NCBI GenBank assembly: GCA_026120185.1
Contig: JANUWF010001053.1
Coordinates: 248,001-312,000, forward strand
DNA length: 64,000 bases
Reading direction: 5' to 3'
Source: Voacanga thouarsii
Lineage: Eukaryota > Streptophyta > Magnoliopsida > Gentianales > Apocynaceae
Shown here piece by piece: positions 23,763 to 35,300 of this stretch. The notes below the pieces were generated by a model that was not told the origin of the DNA, did not search any database, and saw nothing but the letters and a program-made list of their open reading frames with translations. Each line of letters opens with the position of its first letter. Within the stretch, counting starts at the first letter, position 1. Made by a program: the position numbers and the translations under genes.

Positions 23763-24362
23763 ATGTCGAACAACCTAAACTTATAAAGCATCTTGGAGAC
23801 CAACAAACTAACTAAGTCAAACTATCTCGACTAGTTTAGAAACTTGAGAATCATTCTCAAGTCAAAAAAGTTGGTCTACGTGCTAGATGCTCCTATTCCG
23901 CCACCACCAGCTCAAGATGGTTATGCTGATGAGCATGTTGTCCACAAAAAGCATAAGGAGGACAATGACACGACATCTTGTATCGTACTAGCATCAATGA
24001 CTCCTGAGCTATAGAAATGGCATGAGTATATGGATGCTCAATCGATTATTTTCCATCTTTGAGAGTTGTTTGTTGCCCAAGAAAGAACAAAGAGATAGAA
24101 GATCTCAAAGCAACTATTTTTTTGCAAATTGGCTGAGGGTACTTCTGTGGCCACTCATGGGTTGAAGATGCTGGGCTTGATTGGGAAGCTTTGGTCTCTT
24201 AGGTTTATGATGGACCATGAATTAAGTGCTGACTTAATTCTACAATATTTACCTAATAGTTTTTCACAATTTGTGATTAACTACCAGATGAACAAGATTG
24301 AGTCCATCATTCTTAAGTTGATCAATCTTCTCAAGACTGCGGAGTCCTCTACATACTTCTCC
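23763..24362 (+). pseudogene. Copia-type gag, 5' part
   Basis: The frame starts MSNNLNL at 23763 and reads SILETNKLTKSNYLD, then FRNLRIILKSKKLVYVL and DAPIPPPP. This is the usual N-terminus of plant Copia Gag. It continues through a long clean part (HGLKMLGLIGKLWSLRFMM, LPNSFSQFVINYQMNKIES, KLINLLKTAES) that fits the gag-polypeptide (UBN2-type) domain. Stops replace Trp/Lys codons at several places, as expected from C-to-T decay. The frame is lost at about 24362, before the zinc knuckle, where AT-rich sequence and an Athila LTR scrap follow. No Copia protease, integrase or reverse transcriptase is visible. Confidence 0.8.
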
Positions 24363-24394
24363 ATCCTTGACATGTATATACTTTTATTTTTATT

Positions 24395-24625
24395 TTATTT
24401 TTATTTTTATTTATTTATTGCTTTATGGAGTCAGTTAAACAATGAAAGAAAGGTGATTAATGTCTACTTGATCCTTGAGGATCGACACTCGTTTGAACCC
24501 TATGCTCGGTTAATGATGAGTATGATTGATCATATGTGTCATTTGGGTTGAACGTTTTAATTTAAACTTGATTGGGAATGTGCTTAGTTTTTATATGATT
24601 TTTATACCCAGATCCAGACACATCA
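24395..24625 (+). repeat. 3' end fragment of an Athila-like LTR
   Basis: This matches the last 200 or so bases of the LTR at 56652-57920. Shared features are TTGAGGATYGACACTCG-type start words, TTAATGATGAGTAT, a GTGATTTGGG-like word and the ending CCAGATCCAGACACATCA. It ends at 24625 without a following Asp-tRNA primer site. It is a truncated scrap sitting just after the broken Copia gag. Confidence 0.65.
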
Positions 24626-24851
24626 ATATCCTTAGTATTCCTTCAACAATAGTTTATAAACCTTTGCTCTTAGAATTATGCTCTACACTTCCTTTACCTT
24701 ACCTCTTCTAGAATTTAATCATGCCTATCTGATCCCCAAAAATGCATTATTCTATCTCTAAAACCAACTTAACTCCTTTCTTCTACAATCAATCCTTGTC
24801 TAATGTGCTACCATAATCCTCAAAAGAAAACAAGTCAGATTCTCGATAAAT
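24626..24851. other. Unassigned spacer left of CACTA element 1
   Basis: No supported ORF or terminus. If the CACTA element is removed this stretch joins 26641 onward. It may therefore belong to the minus-strand family A internal region, but no protein similarity was recognised. Confidence 0.3.
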
Positions 24852-24869
24852 TTTCACTACTAGAAACTA

Positions 24870-25495
24870 GGCAATCAGCCAAGAAAATCAGCCACGGAAA
24901 CTGGCGTTGGAGATCACCCACGGATCAGCCACAGATCAGCCACAAAAATTTTTAAAAAATTTATTATATATTGATAAAAGATTTTCATGGCTGATTCGTA
25001 GGTGATCAGCCACGAAAATATTTTTTCAATATATAATCAATATTTGATAAAAAATATCGTGGCTGATTCGTGGGTAAATCAGACACGAATCAGACACGGA
25101 TATTTTCGTGGCTGATCAATTACGAATCAGCCACGAAAATCTTTTATCAATATATAATCAATTTTTTAAAATTTTTTTGTGGCTGATTTGTAGGTGATCA
25201 GCCACGAAAATATCCGTGGCTGATTCGTGGCTGATTCACCCACGAATCAGCCACGAAAAGCTTTTATCAAATATTAATTATATATTGATAAAAGATTTTG
25301 TGGCTGATTCGTGGGTGAATCAGCCACGAAACAGCCACGGACATTTTCGTGGCTGTTCACCTACGAATCAGCCACGAAAATCTTTTATCAATATAATCAA
25401 TTTTTAAAAAAAATTTCGTGGCTGATCAGTCACAAATCAGCCACGGATTTTTTTCGTGGTTGATCTCCTACGAATCAACCACGAAAATCTTTGAT
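24870..25495. repeat. Left subterminal repeats of CACTA element 1
   Basis: Direct and inverted copies of ATCAGCCACGRAAAT, often arranged as facing pairs separated by AT-rich spacers with TTTTATCAATATATAATCAA. ORFs read through here only reflect the repeat. Confidence 0.9.
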
Positions 25496-25768
25496 CAATA
25501 TATATTTATAAATAAATATTTAAAAATATTTATATATAAATTAATATTTATTTACATATAACTATTTATATATAAATACATAAAAAATATTTTATATATA
25601 AATATAAATATAAATATTATTAAATATAAATATGTATAAATATATATAAATAAATATTTATATATATATAAAAATTCATATTTATTTTATATATTTTTAA
25701 AAATATTTATATATAAATATTAATAAATATAGATATATAGATAAATATTTATAAATATTTATCTATAT

Positions 25769-25802
<34 letters not shown>

Positions 25803-25835
25803 TTATATGTGTGTGTGTGTGTATGTATATATTTG
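25769..25835. repeat. CA-TA-GT inverted microsatellite
   Basis: A CA run, a TA run and a GT run follow each other, so the outer parts are self-complementary and could fold into a long hairpin or cruciform. It lies in the centre of CACTA element 1. Confidence 0.85.
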
Positions 25836-26059
25836 AAAAAATTATTTGATAAAAACGATAAAATAATTAACAGCATATAAAATTTTAATTATATAAATAT
25901 ACAAAATAATTTATTATATTGAAGAATATGGTTTCATAGTAAATTGAATATAATTGTTGTATTTTGTAATAGTATAAAGATTTTAAAAAAAAATACAAAA
26001 TGAATGTTAGGAATGGTTTAAATGAAAAAAAAAAAAAAAGAGACATGTCCAAGCAATTG

Positions 26060-26125
26060 GACATAGCCCGATTGGTTAAGTCTCAACTTCTCATATGGGA
26101 GGTCATGGGTTCAACTCTCAAAGGA
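26060..26125 (+). other. tRNA-like segment inside CACTA element 1
   Basis: TAGCCCGATTGGTTAAGTC (A-box-like) is followed by GGTCATGGGTTCAACTCTC (B-box-like) at tRNA spacing. Just downstream, GTGTGCTTGGTYCACRAAAT occurs twice (about 26164 and 26224), followed each time by GGGTTGTGGACCACA. It could be a SINE remnant or a captured tRNA-related sequence. Confidence 0.5.
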
Positions 26126-26279
26126 CTCAAAACATTCTTCAATTAATTTGAAGGTTACAATCAAGTGTGCTTGGTTCACAAAATGGGTTGTGGACCACAC
26201 TAAATGGATGCTGCTATGATCATGTGTGCTTGGTCCACGAAATGGGTTGTGGACCACAAATTTTCAATAATTATTATTT

Positions 26280-26630
26280 ATTAAATCAGTCACGGAAAAA
26301 TTTCCGTGGCTGATGACTTTTTTTAATTAAAATAAAATTTTAATTATGATTTATTAAATCAGCCATGGAATTTATTTCCGTGGCTGATGACTTTTTTTAA
26401 TTAAAATAAAAATTAATTATTATTTATTAAATCAGCCACGGAATTTATTAATCAACCACGAAATATTCCCTGGCTAATCACCCACGGAAATAATTTCCGT
26501 GGCTGATTAATCAGCCACGACGATTTTAGCCACGAAAAAATTTTCGTGGTTGTTCCGTGGCTGAGATCAATCAGCCACAAAATTTGGTCGATCAGCCACG
26601 GAATTTGCCGTGGGTGATCGGCCATTTTTC
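26280..26630. repeat. Right subterminal repeats of CACTA element 1
   Basis: Same ATCAGCCACGG-type motif as at the left end, in both orientations and spaced by TTTAATTAAAATAAAA units, running up to the terminus. Confidence 0.9.
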
Positions 26631-26640
26631 AGTAGTGTTT

Positions 26641-28262
26641 ACTTCTCTAGCTAAAATTTCATCTCGCAAATCAAACGTATAGTTCCCTACTTCTTTGCAT
26701 GGTGAGGAATGCTTAAACAATCAATAAGAAACCCTATAACTCTTCATAGTCAATAGATTCGACTCTTATGGTCTAGCTTAACACTACTCAAATGAATAGC
26801 ACACTACACAATATATATAGGCTGTGCAGAATAAAGACCAAAGAGGATATTCTTTCGGGAGAAATAAACGATTAAGTTGGCACCACAACTGCATCTAATC
26901 GCCCATCCTCTCTGCTCAACCAATTTGTTCATCACCTATGGCTTTAACTTATTTTCTTTAATAACTACATTTTCTCAGCTAGCTAAATTTAGTGGTAGGC
27001 TCTTAATTGGGCCTATCCAACTATCATCTTAGAAGATCCCTCCAGTTCTGTCTCTTGCTCTTTTTCGTGCTCTTTTCTCGTATCTAGATATGAGTGCTTT
27101 GTTGGCTCGTCTTTAGGTGTTAAAGGTTTTTTTATATGACCAGTTCAGCCTCTTACTACAATTTTACATCTAGGTGCCATCTTCGATCATCACCACAATT
27201 ATAGGTCGACAAATGCATACATACGAATGCAAACATATAATGCAAAGATAACATTTATAACTTTTGCTCAATTATTGAACATATGAGAGAATTTTCTCCT
27301 TTTTGAAAGAAGTGAAATACTTAAAAGCTTTATTCAAAATAAATCATACTTTAACACAAAGAAATTGGATAACATAGATGGTGCCTCTATAGAAATCAAA
27401 TACTCGTAGACAAGAAAGTAAATAAGGCCATAAACTAAATCAACAAATTCCCTAATCAACAAATTCCATCACAAATTCACTAAGTCTTCTCGCTTCTCTA
27501 CTCGTCACTCGAGTAGTTGGAAATAGATTCTTTGAGCCATCATTCTCTTCTCTTCTTGTAGTCTATTCTCAATTCAAACCTAAGTGTACAACTATTAGTT
27601 CTACTCTTCCTAGGACTGTCCTCTACATTCCCTTTTCCCTTATCCTTTGCCCCTAAGACTGACTCTCGAAGTGCTCTCATACCTAGTGTGAGTCTATCAT
27701 TCTGACTAGGTCCCTCATTACCAGACTCCTTAAAGTCAAAGCCAAAATGGATAATATCAAACTCTCCTATTGGTGGAGTCCGAGGAGGCACAACAGCCTC
27801 CTCCTCCTCCTCCTCCTCATTAGACTCTTCCATCCCCCCATTCTATTTCACTCTCAGAATCATCCATCTCTTCTCTTCCCTAGTCGTCAATATCACACAG
27901 TTCCTTACCTCCCTCACCATCAACACCACCTATCTTCTCTTCTCCCTTACCACCTAAGTTAAGATCATGAGCTTCCTCCTAAGCCTCGCTATCTGAGACT
28001 AAATCAACCATTGGTATAAGAGGGTCTACTGCCTGCACATCCTTAACTCCTCCTTCCTGCTCAGGTAACTCCAGTTCAGCAACCTCAACTACCATCTTTT
28101 CTTCCTTACCATCATTTGGCACAAGTTAGAAACCTCAATCTCCATCTCACTGTTACTGCTCTCTAACTCAAACCAATTTGACCCAGGTTCGGTGAGATGG
28201 AGATTGAGGTAACATACGCGAATCTTGGGTAACATATGCAAATATCCTAACCATCTAATAAA
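26641..28262 (-). pseudogene. Internal remnant of a minus-strand family A element (acidic ORF and gag start)
   Basis: Read on the minus strand from 28262 downward. An acidic stretch contains PMVDLVSDSEA (about 27983-28020), related to VIDLVTDS in the ORF at 5106-5573. A clean frame of 97 codons follows (27833-27540), starting MEESNEEEEEEE and rich in Glu, Asp, Lys and Arg. A gag-like start MAPR (27180) then heads a decayed frame, parallel to MAP at 5852. The order acidic ORF then MAPR equals that of the plus-strand element. No pol motifs were found. The LTR lies at 32380-36692, with a family C solo LTR inserted between. Confidence 0.55.
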
Positions 28263-29579
28263 CAGAATGTAACACCCCTACTAAAATTAACAGCGAAAGC
28301 ATATCAGCACTGGGTGTCACCCCGTCCAGTTACCCAGACAAGGGGTCTTTATAATGAAAAACCAATAGAGTATGTAAGGTCCAGATCCATACAACAACCC
28401 ATACTGATGGTCACGTGCATATATATAGCAAAGAATCCCATACATAAAAATTTCCATTCAACAACAGTAATAAGGTACATTATCCAAAAGGGAAGCATCC
28501 GGACCTATTTTGCTGTCACTGTGGCATCGTCCTCTATCTATAGGTCTGCTCAACTCCGAATCCTACAAAAAGGTAAGATAAAAGACACGTGTGAGTAAAA
28601 AATCACCCAGTGAGTTCTGTGTGTGCTAGTGCTTTATCAAAGAGGCAGAGTACACAAAACTTTTTTGTGGAAAACATATCATTTGTTTATTAGAAATGAA
28701 TGCAAAACTCTTTAACGAATAGTTTATTTAGAACTCAATCATTTTTGGAAAACTATATTTTAATTTCAAATCATTGCCCTAGTTTTCAAATCACAGGTAC
28801 TTCTCCAACAGAAGGTCGGCCTGTGTCCACATGTAAATCCCGCAGTCCTTGCCTTCGGCGCTACAAATCATTGTACTGGGAATGCAGCCTCCAGTACTTA
28901 ACCATGCGTCACCGAAATAAGTACACCGCAGCGTACTTCTACTCAGGTATACCGCAACATACCTAGTGTACCGCAACACACACTTGCCACCATAAACCAA
29001 GGGTCCCAATCCTGACGTCAATCACCATCGAGGTGGCAAGGAGTCAAACGCACCGAGTGTCCCCGCCCGACATCCAGCGAATGACTCAAAATAAAAATCA
29101 CCCGCAACGCGGCAATTGCCAGGTGCTAAACGGCTAGCCAGGACGACTCATCTCAATGTCCTATTGCCTTGTTTTCAGTAAGACAATCCCCAAAATAAGC
29201 TAGGTTACTTGGGGTCGTTTACCTCTAACATGAGCTAGTACAAAGATCAAAGTCCTTGTTGACAACTCAACGTTAACAATACCAACCACTTCTAACTGGT
29301 CAGGCCAGAGGGTTATCTAATCCCACAAGATTTTTAAATCAAAACATTTTTGGGACAAAACAACATTTATCAAATTTTGATCTCACCGACTCGCAAGTCA
29401 GATCATCATTCACATAGGCTTCGCAGAGGTAATCAATTCACTCCATGGGACATCAAGCCAATAAAATAATTTCAAGGATCAAAAGGTTGTTTTCGAAAAG
29501 TCAATCTCATCACGAGAGATCATTTTCCAAAATCATGCTCAAACAGGATAAAAAGTTCTGTTCACACATCAAAATATGT

Positions 29580-29960
29580 TCCCAAGAGTATCCGGGTCAT
29601 TTTTCCCGCACTCGATCACAAAAGTCATTTTCAAGGGTATTCAGGTCACTTTTCCCATACCCGATTTTCAAAAACCTTTCCAAGAGTATTCGGGTCATTT
29701 TACCCTTACCCGATTTGAAAAGTGTTCACAAAAGTTCCAATAAGGATATTTTGGTCATCTACCGAATACCCGAGTTCCAAAGGTTTTAATAAAACATTCC
29801 AATAAGGACATTTGGAACATTTTCCAAATACCCTATTCCAAAAAGAACTCAATTCAAGAAATCCAGAATTCTAATTCTAAAAGAGGATTAAATTCAAAGT
29901 TTCCAAACATATTTCCATAAAATATTCCATTAAGGGCATTCCGGTCAATTTTTGATTACC
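29580..29960. repeat. Degenerate tandem repeats in the family C LTR
   Basis: Units of roughly 50-60 bases are built on AGGGTATTCGGGTCATTTTA followed by CCCGTACCCGATT. GGGTA and TACCC within a unit are complementary, so each unit can form a small hairpin. The sister LTR has the same array at about 38130-38530. Confidence 0.7.
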
Positions 29961-30349
29961 CTCCAAAATTTACCATATTTTGAAAATTCCAAATATTTAA
30001 TCCAAAAAGGACTAAATTCACAAAATTCATGCTTTAATAATTCAGTAAGGTTTCCAAGCCAATTGTGATATTCAATCAAGCCCAAAATGGCATAAAAATA
30101 ATTCTTGCTCAGATAACCCTTAAACATATTCAGGGATTTCCAAAACGGTATATAATATAGCATTTCATGGAAAAACAAAGCACGCTAGCTTTAGAAAGAG
30201 TTTTAGAAATCCAAGGGACTCATCTCGTGTCCTAAGCAACTCTTTCCGTTCATGGCCATTTAACCTTCGTTTCTACCGTTTTCAACGTTCCGTTGGCCGT
30301 TTGTCGTTACACCTACACCAAACATCGTTTTCAGATCAATTCGTGCTTA

Positions 30350-30575
30350 GCCGAAAAATAGCCGACAGGTAGCAGACGTCCAACCGACATTTAGACAACG
30401 GGGGCTGACGGTTAGCGAGTAACACTCAATTCAATACTAGAACTAGAACTCTAAAACTGCCCGACAAGGGCCGATGGGTAGCCGACATGCACGACAGGTA
30501 GCCGACGTCCAATCGATGTTTAGCCTACGGGGGCCGACGGTTAGCCAACGAGGCCGACGGTTAGCCGATGGTTAA
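30350..30575. repeat. GCCGAC/TAGCC minisatellite with internal duplication
   Basis: Words GCCGACGGTTAGCC and GGTAGCCGACGTCCAA recur. This copy carries two blocks of GGTAGC-GACGTCCAA-GGGGGC, where the sister LTR (38905-38990) has one. A duplication here or a loss there of about 120 bases explains the difference. Confidence 0.65.
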
Positions 30576-32290
30576 AGAAAATATTCAACTTTCATTCACG
30601 TCGTTTTTCCGTCGTTTGTTCGATTCTTTCATTTTTCTTTTTCCACATCCTTTATCCCTACATAAATAAGGGATTCACTTCATATTTCCCCGATTATTTC
30701 ATCCAAATCACACAATTAATCAACCTTAAATTTGTCCATGTTCTAGGCAAAATTCTAAAATTTTGCAGCTTTGATAGATTATTTTGTTTTGGACATAATT
30801 TTCAATACACAACTCCGTTTTGGCTCTATGATATTCCAAAACGACCGTAAGACTCTTAAAATTATTTGGTAGTGGCCATTTTTAGAGTTCTCATTCCAGT
30901 AACATACTACTGGGAAAAAAAGCCCCAATAGTTTTCTGATTTTTAGTCCATTTCCACAAAACAATTTCACCTACTTGTGCTTCTTGATTCATAACACCTA
31001 CTTAACCCTTAATCCACTTCATTTCCCTTCAAACAACTTTAATTCTTCAGATTTTCCAGTTCAAGAAAGCCACTAAGTTCTTATGCAAATAACATATAAC
31101 AAACATCAACATTCAAAAACAAATCATAATCCATTTTCTTTAGTGTTTAACCCATTTTTATCCCAACTCTACCATCTTTCTTCTCAACCATGAACAACCC
31201 TTTAAATCACCATTCAAATACTCTTCTTCACCACACAAAACATAGCCTATGAATCCTTTATCCAACCAGTACACACACTTGCACACATAAAGTCTCACAT
31301 AGTACACAATAATCATTTTAATCATCACAAATATCACATTTTCATGTTAAAATTCACATCAAAACCATCACCGTAATGAAATCTACAACTTTAATTCTTG
31401 AAGTATAGGACTTTACCTAGTGTATAAGGTGTTCTAGCTTGAAGTTTCTTCAAGAATCTCCAACTTCTTCAAAAACACTATTTTCTCTCTCCTTTTCCAA
31501 TTTTTCTTGATTTTTCCTTTCTTTTCCTTCCTTATTTCTTCCTTCCTTCTTCATTTAAGCCCTTGGACAGTTTTCCCAGCCTACTCACCGCCATTCTTGT
31601 GTCCAAGGGTCTACCAACATTAATTACATTGTGGGATGTCCATTTTAAAGCTAAATTCCTATTAGTGGATTTAATTTAAATGGATAATTCTTAAGCTTAT
31701 TCAATAAGCATTTACAATTTAATAATCCCACAAATATTTTACTCCCCCAATGGTATTCTAACACTTGTTTTCATCCACCATTCACACAATGCCACAAGTC
31801 CATTTTTAACCGCGGTTTTCTATTTTCTTCAGAAATGACCAAAATCGGGTCCGTAACGGAAAAATATTTTATTTCACTATTCAACTCCAAAAATTCCACT
31901 AAATCCATTGGTAACACTTAAATTCTTCAATTCCCTTTCTACTTGGTCAAATTTTCAGTCAAAGTCACAGGCGCGGTCAAAATGACGAAAATGCGCCCGA
32001 TACCTTGGGTAGCATAATTCACACCAAAACATGCGTTTCATTACACTGATCAATTTTTCTTTTCAGAGTACCCTTAAATTCTTATTTTGTTAATAATAAT
32101 AGCTTTCCAAAAAATTAGGGTATAGGTAGAACAAATTCAATAATTACATTTGGGTCCCGACAAAATATTATTCCATCAAAATATTTGTCTCATTACACCA
32201 ATCAACTTTTATTCTGGACATCAATACAAATTCTCATCCTATTACAAATAGTAGCCAATCAGAAGTAGGAAGGTTGGGTGCCACACAGAA

Positions 32291-32379
32291 CACATAGATT
32301 AACACTAGAGATTATAAAGCTTAATGTAATAAATCCAAATATTGTTATTAGCTGCCAAAACCTAGTCTATGATGCCATT
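32291..32379 (-). other. Minus-strand leader with degenerate Met-tRNA primer site
   Basis: The plus strand reads CCTAGTCTATGATGCCA at 32361-32377. Its complement TGGCATCATAGACTAGG corresponds to TGGTATCAGAGCCTAGG of the family A primer site (5000-5016) with three changes. It lies next to the LTR end at 32380. This shows that the adjoining LTR is the 5' LTR of a minus-strand element rather than a solo LTR. Confidence 0.65.
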
Positions 32380-35300
32380 TATAACACCCTTCTACCTACG
32401 TACCCCAAAAAGGGTGGGGATGTCACTCCATCCTAGGGACAATGGGTCTTTATAGCTAGGTAATAGGAAATGTAAAAGGAAATAACTTAATAATATACTT
32501 ATTACAATCCTAAAACAATACTTATACAAGTCTTGGAATAAATAGATGGTAACAAAATCCTCCAATGAATAAATACATCAAAAGAAATCTTCTAAGCTTA
32601 GGGCAACATAAGTAAATCGACCTTCCAGGCAGGATTGAATTGAAGACATGATATAAAATATGTGAGAAATATTTCTTAGTAAGTCCTGTGTGTGCTCATG
32701 GTATTTCAGGACAAATAATTCATGTATGCAAATTTTGAACAAATTACCACAAAGAGTCTACAAGTCCAGAAATTTATCTTTGAATACTGAGTGGTGCATT
32801 TATAAAGTAAAATTGCTTGAATTTTAAAGAAATAACTACTCAAATAAAGTTGTATATAAAATAGTGCATCATGAATGGACATGACACCACCATTTGTGCA
32901 CCATGACAAGAGAACGGTAAGGATGCCACACTTTGTGCATCATGACAAGAGAATGAGGATGCCACACTTTGTGCATGCTAATAAAAGGTGGATGTACAGC
33001 TCACTGGGTGAGAAACTCCTCATTCTCTGCACCCAAATATACCGGTTGCCCACTCTAGAAATAAACAGTCCACATTAACTGTACTACTAGCTTGGAGCAG
33101 CCTAACCAACAAAAACTGTCGTCTTGTCTAGGCAGGGTTCACCCCTCAAAGGTGGCCTCCTATTGAGAGACTTACCCAATCCTTCAAAGACTAGTTCTAG
33201 TAGTCTATCCTTATTGAGTACTCAACGTTGTGTTTATTCCACTTGGAAAATGTAAAATCAATGAAGAGCTTTCTTTGAAGTAGCTATTATGGTTTTCAAA
33301 CAACTTTAGGTACACTTTTGCTTATGAAAAATTTATTGCTTAGCTAGAAAAATTGTTTGCTTAACAAAAATTATTTGATTTTCGAAGAGGGATTATATTG
33401 CCCATAATTGCATCTCACGATACATCTTCCACAATAATCACTGCATTCGACTTGCAGAAATGTGTTTGTTCACAAACATCTTTATGCAAGGACTTACCTG
33501 AGCTTCACCTCTTATTGGGTACAAAAGGCTTCCAAGGTAGATTTAAGTCAACCTAACCCTGCCTGGGGTAAATACATGGTATAAAAGCACCATCCAAACA
33601 ATACCTGTCTTAAATAAATAACTCTTAGGTCATCTAGGCACAACAATATCTAATTACGTCAATAATGCCTTAAGCTTTATTACTAGTTGATAAAGTATTT
33701 AAAAAAAATTAGTTTGATAAGTTAAAATAAATAGGTGTTATAAATAATAAATTATAGCTTTAACTATTTATTACTAAATAATAAATAATGAGTAACATTG
33801 AAAATAAATAATGGGTAATAATAAATCCTAAATAATATTGATCATAAATAAAATTTAAATAGCATTATTATAAAGTAGAATAAAGTATACTTAATTTTAA
33901 TTAATTAATAAGTAAATAAAAATAAAAATAAAAATAAATAAATTATTATAATATACAGAATATTTATGACTGTAGATAAAAGTTTTAGTAAGGCTATCTA
34001 ATACTAATATTATGATTTTAAAAGTCAGTTGATATTAATTAATTCTAATATTTTATTATTCATATTTAATAAAAATATTTTATTTATTTAACTAATAAAA
34101 TAATAATATTTTAAATAATCTTCTATCTCAAACCTACTTAATGTTTTTCAAAGTCTGTAAATTAGATTCAATAATAATATTAATTATATTAATAATAATA
34201 TTGATAACAAGAATAATTCTATAAATAATAAAAGTAGTTCTTAAAATAATTTTTATTTCTATAGAAAATCCATGTACATATTCATCGCCTAAGGATTCAA
34301 TGAATAACATGCAAATCTATCCAAGAACATAGACTTGAAGTAACTACAACAAGGATGATATTCTATTAGGCATAATATTATCTATGGCTTTATTGAAAAA
34401 AAATATCATGAATGGCTAATCAACAACGGTGGCATAATGCCTAACATGCATCAAAATATCCATAAAGCACTTTAATCATAATGAACATATAGCAAATCTA
34501 AGGCATAATCCATAAGTCACAACATTCATTCCAATTCTCATGTCTTAAATCCACTCCCTTCACCCACATACATATCTTCAACCTCCACTTTATTCATTCA
34601 ACCTATCATCATCTAAGAGTCTTGATTTTAAGAATTTAAAGAGGAGATCAAGAAAGAAATACTTGATCTGATGAATGTTTGATGAAGGTTCCGCCTTCCT
34701 TAGTGGAGGTCCTTGAGTGCTTGATGGCTTTTAGTGATCCGAAAATAGTCCATGGTTGTCCCTCAACATTTCAGCCAAGAGAGAAGCAGAGAGTCAGAGA
34801 GGAACAAACGAGAGTAGAAGAGAAGAATAGAAGTTGAATAAAAGAAGAAGAATAGGAAGGTTGTTCTTATTTTACTTTTTTGGTGTTCTTCAAATCTTCA
34901 ACAAAAAAGGGTGGTTTAATCTATTCAAAGGTTCAATCTTGTGTGTTTTGGTGTTAAAAAGTCCACCAATTAAGAACATAGGTTGAATACTAACGGTCTA
35001 GAGTGTTTGAGAATGATTGAAGATATTTAGAAGTGATTTAGGCTCAAAGATGTGAAGTGTGTGTTCTTGGTATTTTTGGTGTTTTTGAGAGAGTTTGAGA
35101 GGAAAGGAATTTCGTGTGTGCTAGTGTGAATGATGTCCAAATGGCTTAGCCTAGGGGGGAGATTTCCAGATTTTTCAAAATTCAAATTGAGGAAAAAGTG
35201 AAGTTGTTTGATGTATAGGATTGGGTAATCGTGTTCACTCTTGGAAGGTTTCTTGTCCTTCAATGGTGTATGGATGAACTAGCTATATTTTAACTAAAGA

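Larger units (their letters stand above)
24855..26637. mobile_element. CACTA element 1, non-autonomous, 1.78 kb
   Basis: It starts CACTACTAGAAAC and ends TTTTTCAGTAGTG, giving CACTAC-type inverted termini. The flanks are TTT (24852-24854) and TTT (26638-26640), a 3-bp TSD as expected for En/Spm-type transposons. Both ends are packed with the motif ATCAGCCACG in both orientations, about 30 or more copies, like subterminal transposase-binding repeats. No transposase ORF is visible, so it would need a helper. The core is AT-rich with CA/TA/GT runs and holds a tRNA-like segment. Confidence 0.9.
28268..32285 (-). mobile_element. Solo LTR, family C
   Basis: 4018 bp. It opens TGTAACACCCC and closes GGTGCCACA. 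CAGAA flanks both sides (28263-28267 and 32286-32290), a perfect 5-bp TSD. It is homologous to 36813-40863 over essentially its whole length. Minus orientation is inferred because the U5-type block (28316-28352) is inverted relative to families A and B. Distinct contents are degenerate tandem repeats (29580-29960) and a GCCGACGGTTAGCC-type minisatellite (30350-30575). ORFs inside are not supported as genes. Confidence 0.9.

Noticed and set aside
24129..24551. A 140-codon frame as an independent gene.
   Set aside because: Its first two thirds are the end of the Copia gag frame; the rest runs into AT-rich sequence and an Athila LTR scrap.
24870..25500. Regularly spaced ATCAGCCACG repeats that could suggest a CRISPR array.
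   Set aside because: Repeats are short and in both orientations, spacers are AT-rich and related, and the block sits at a CACTA end with matching repeats at the other end, in a plant-type sequence.
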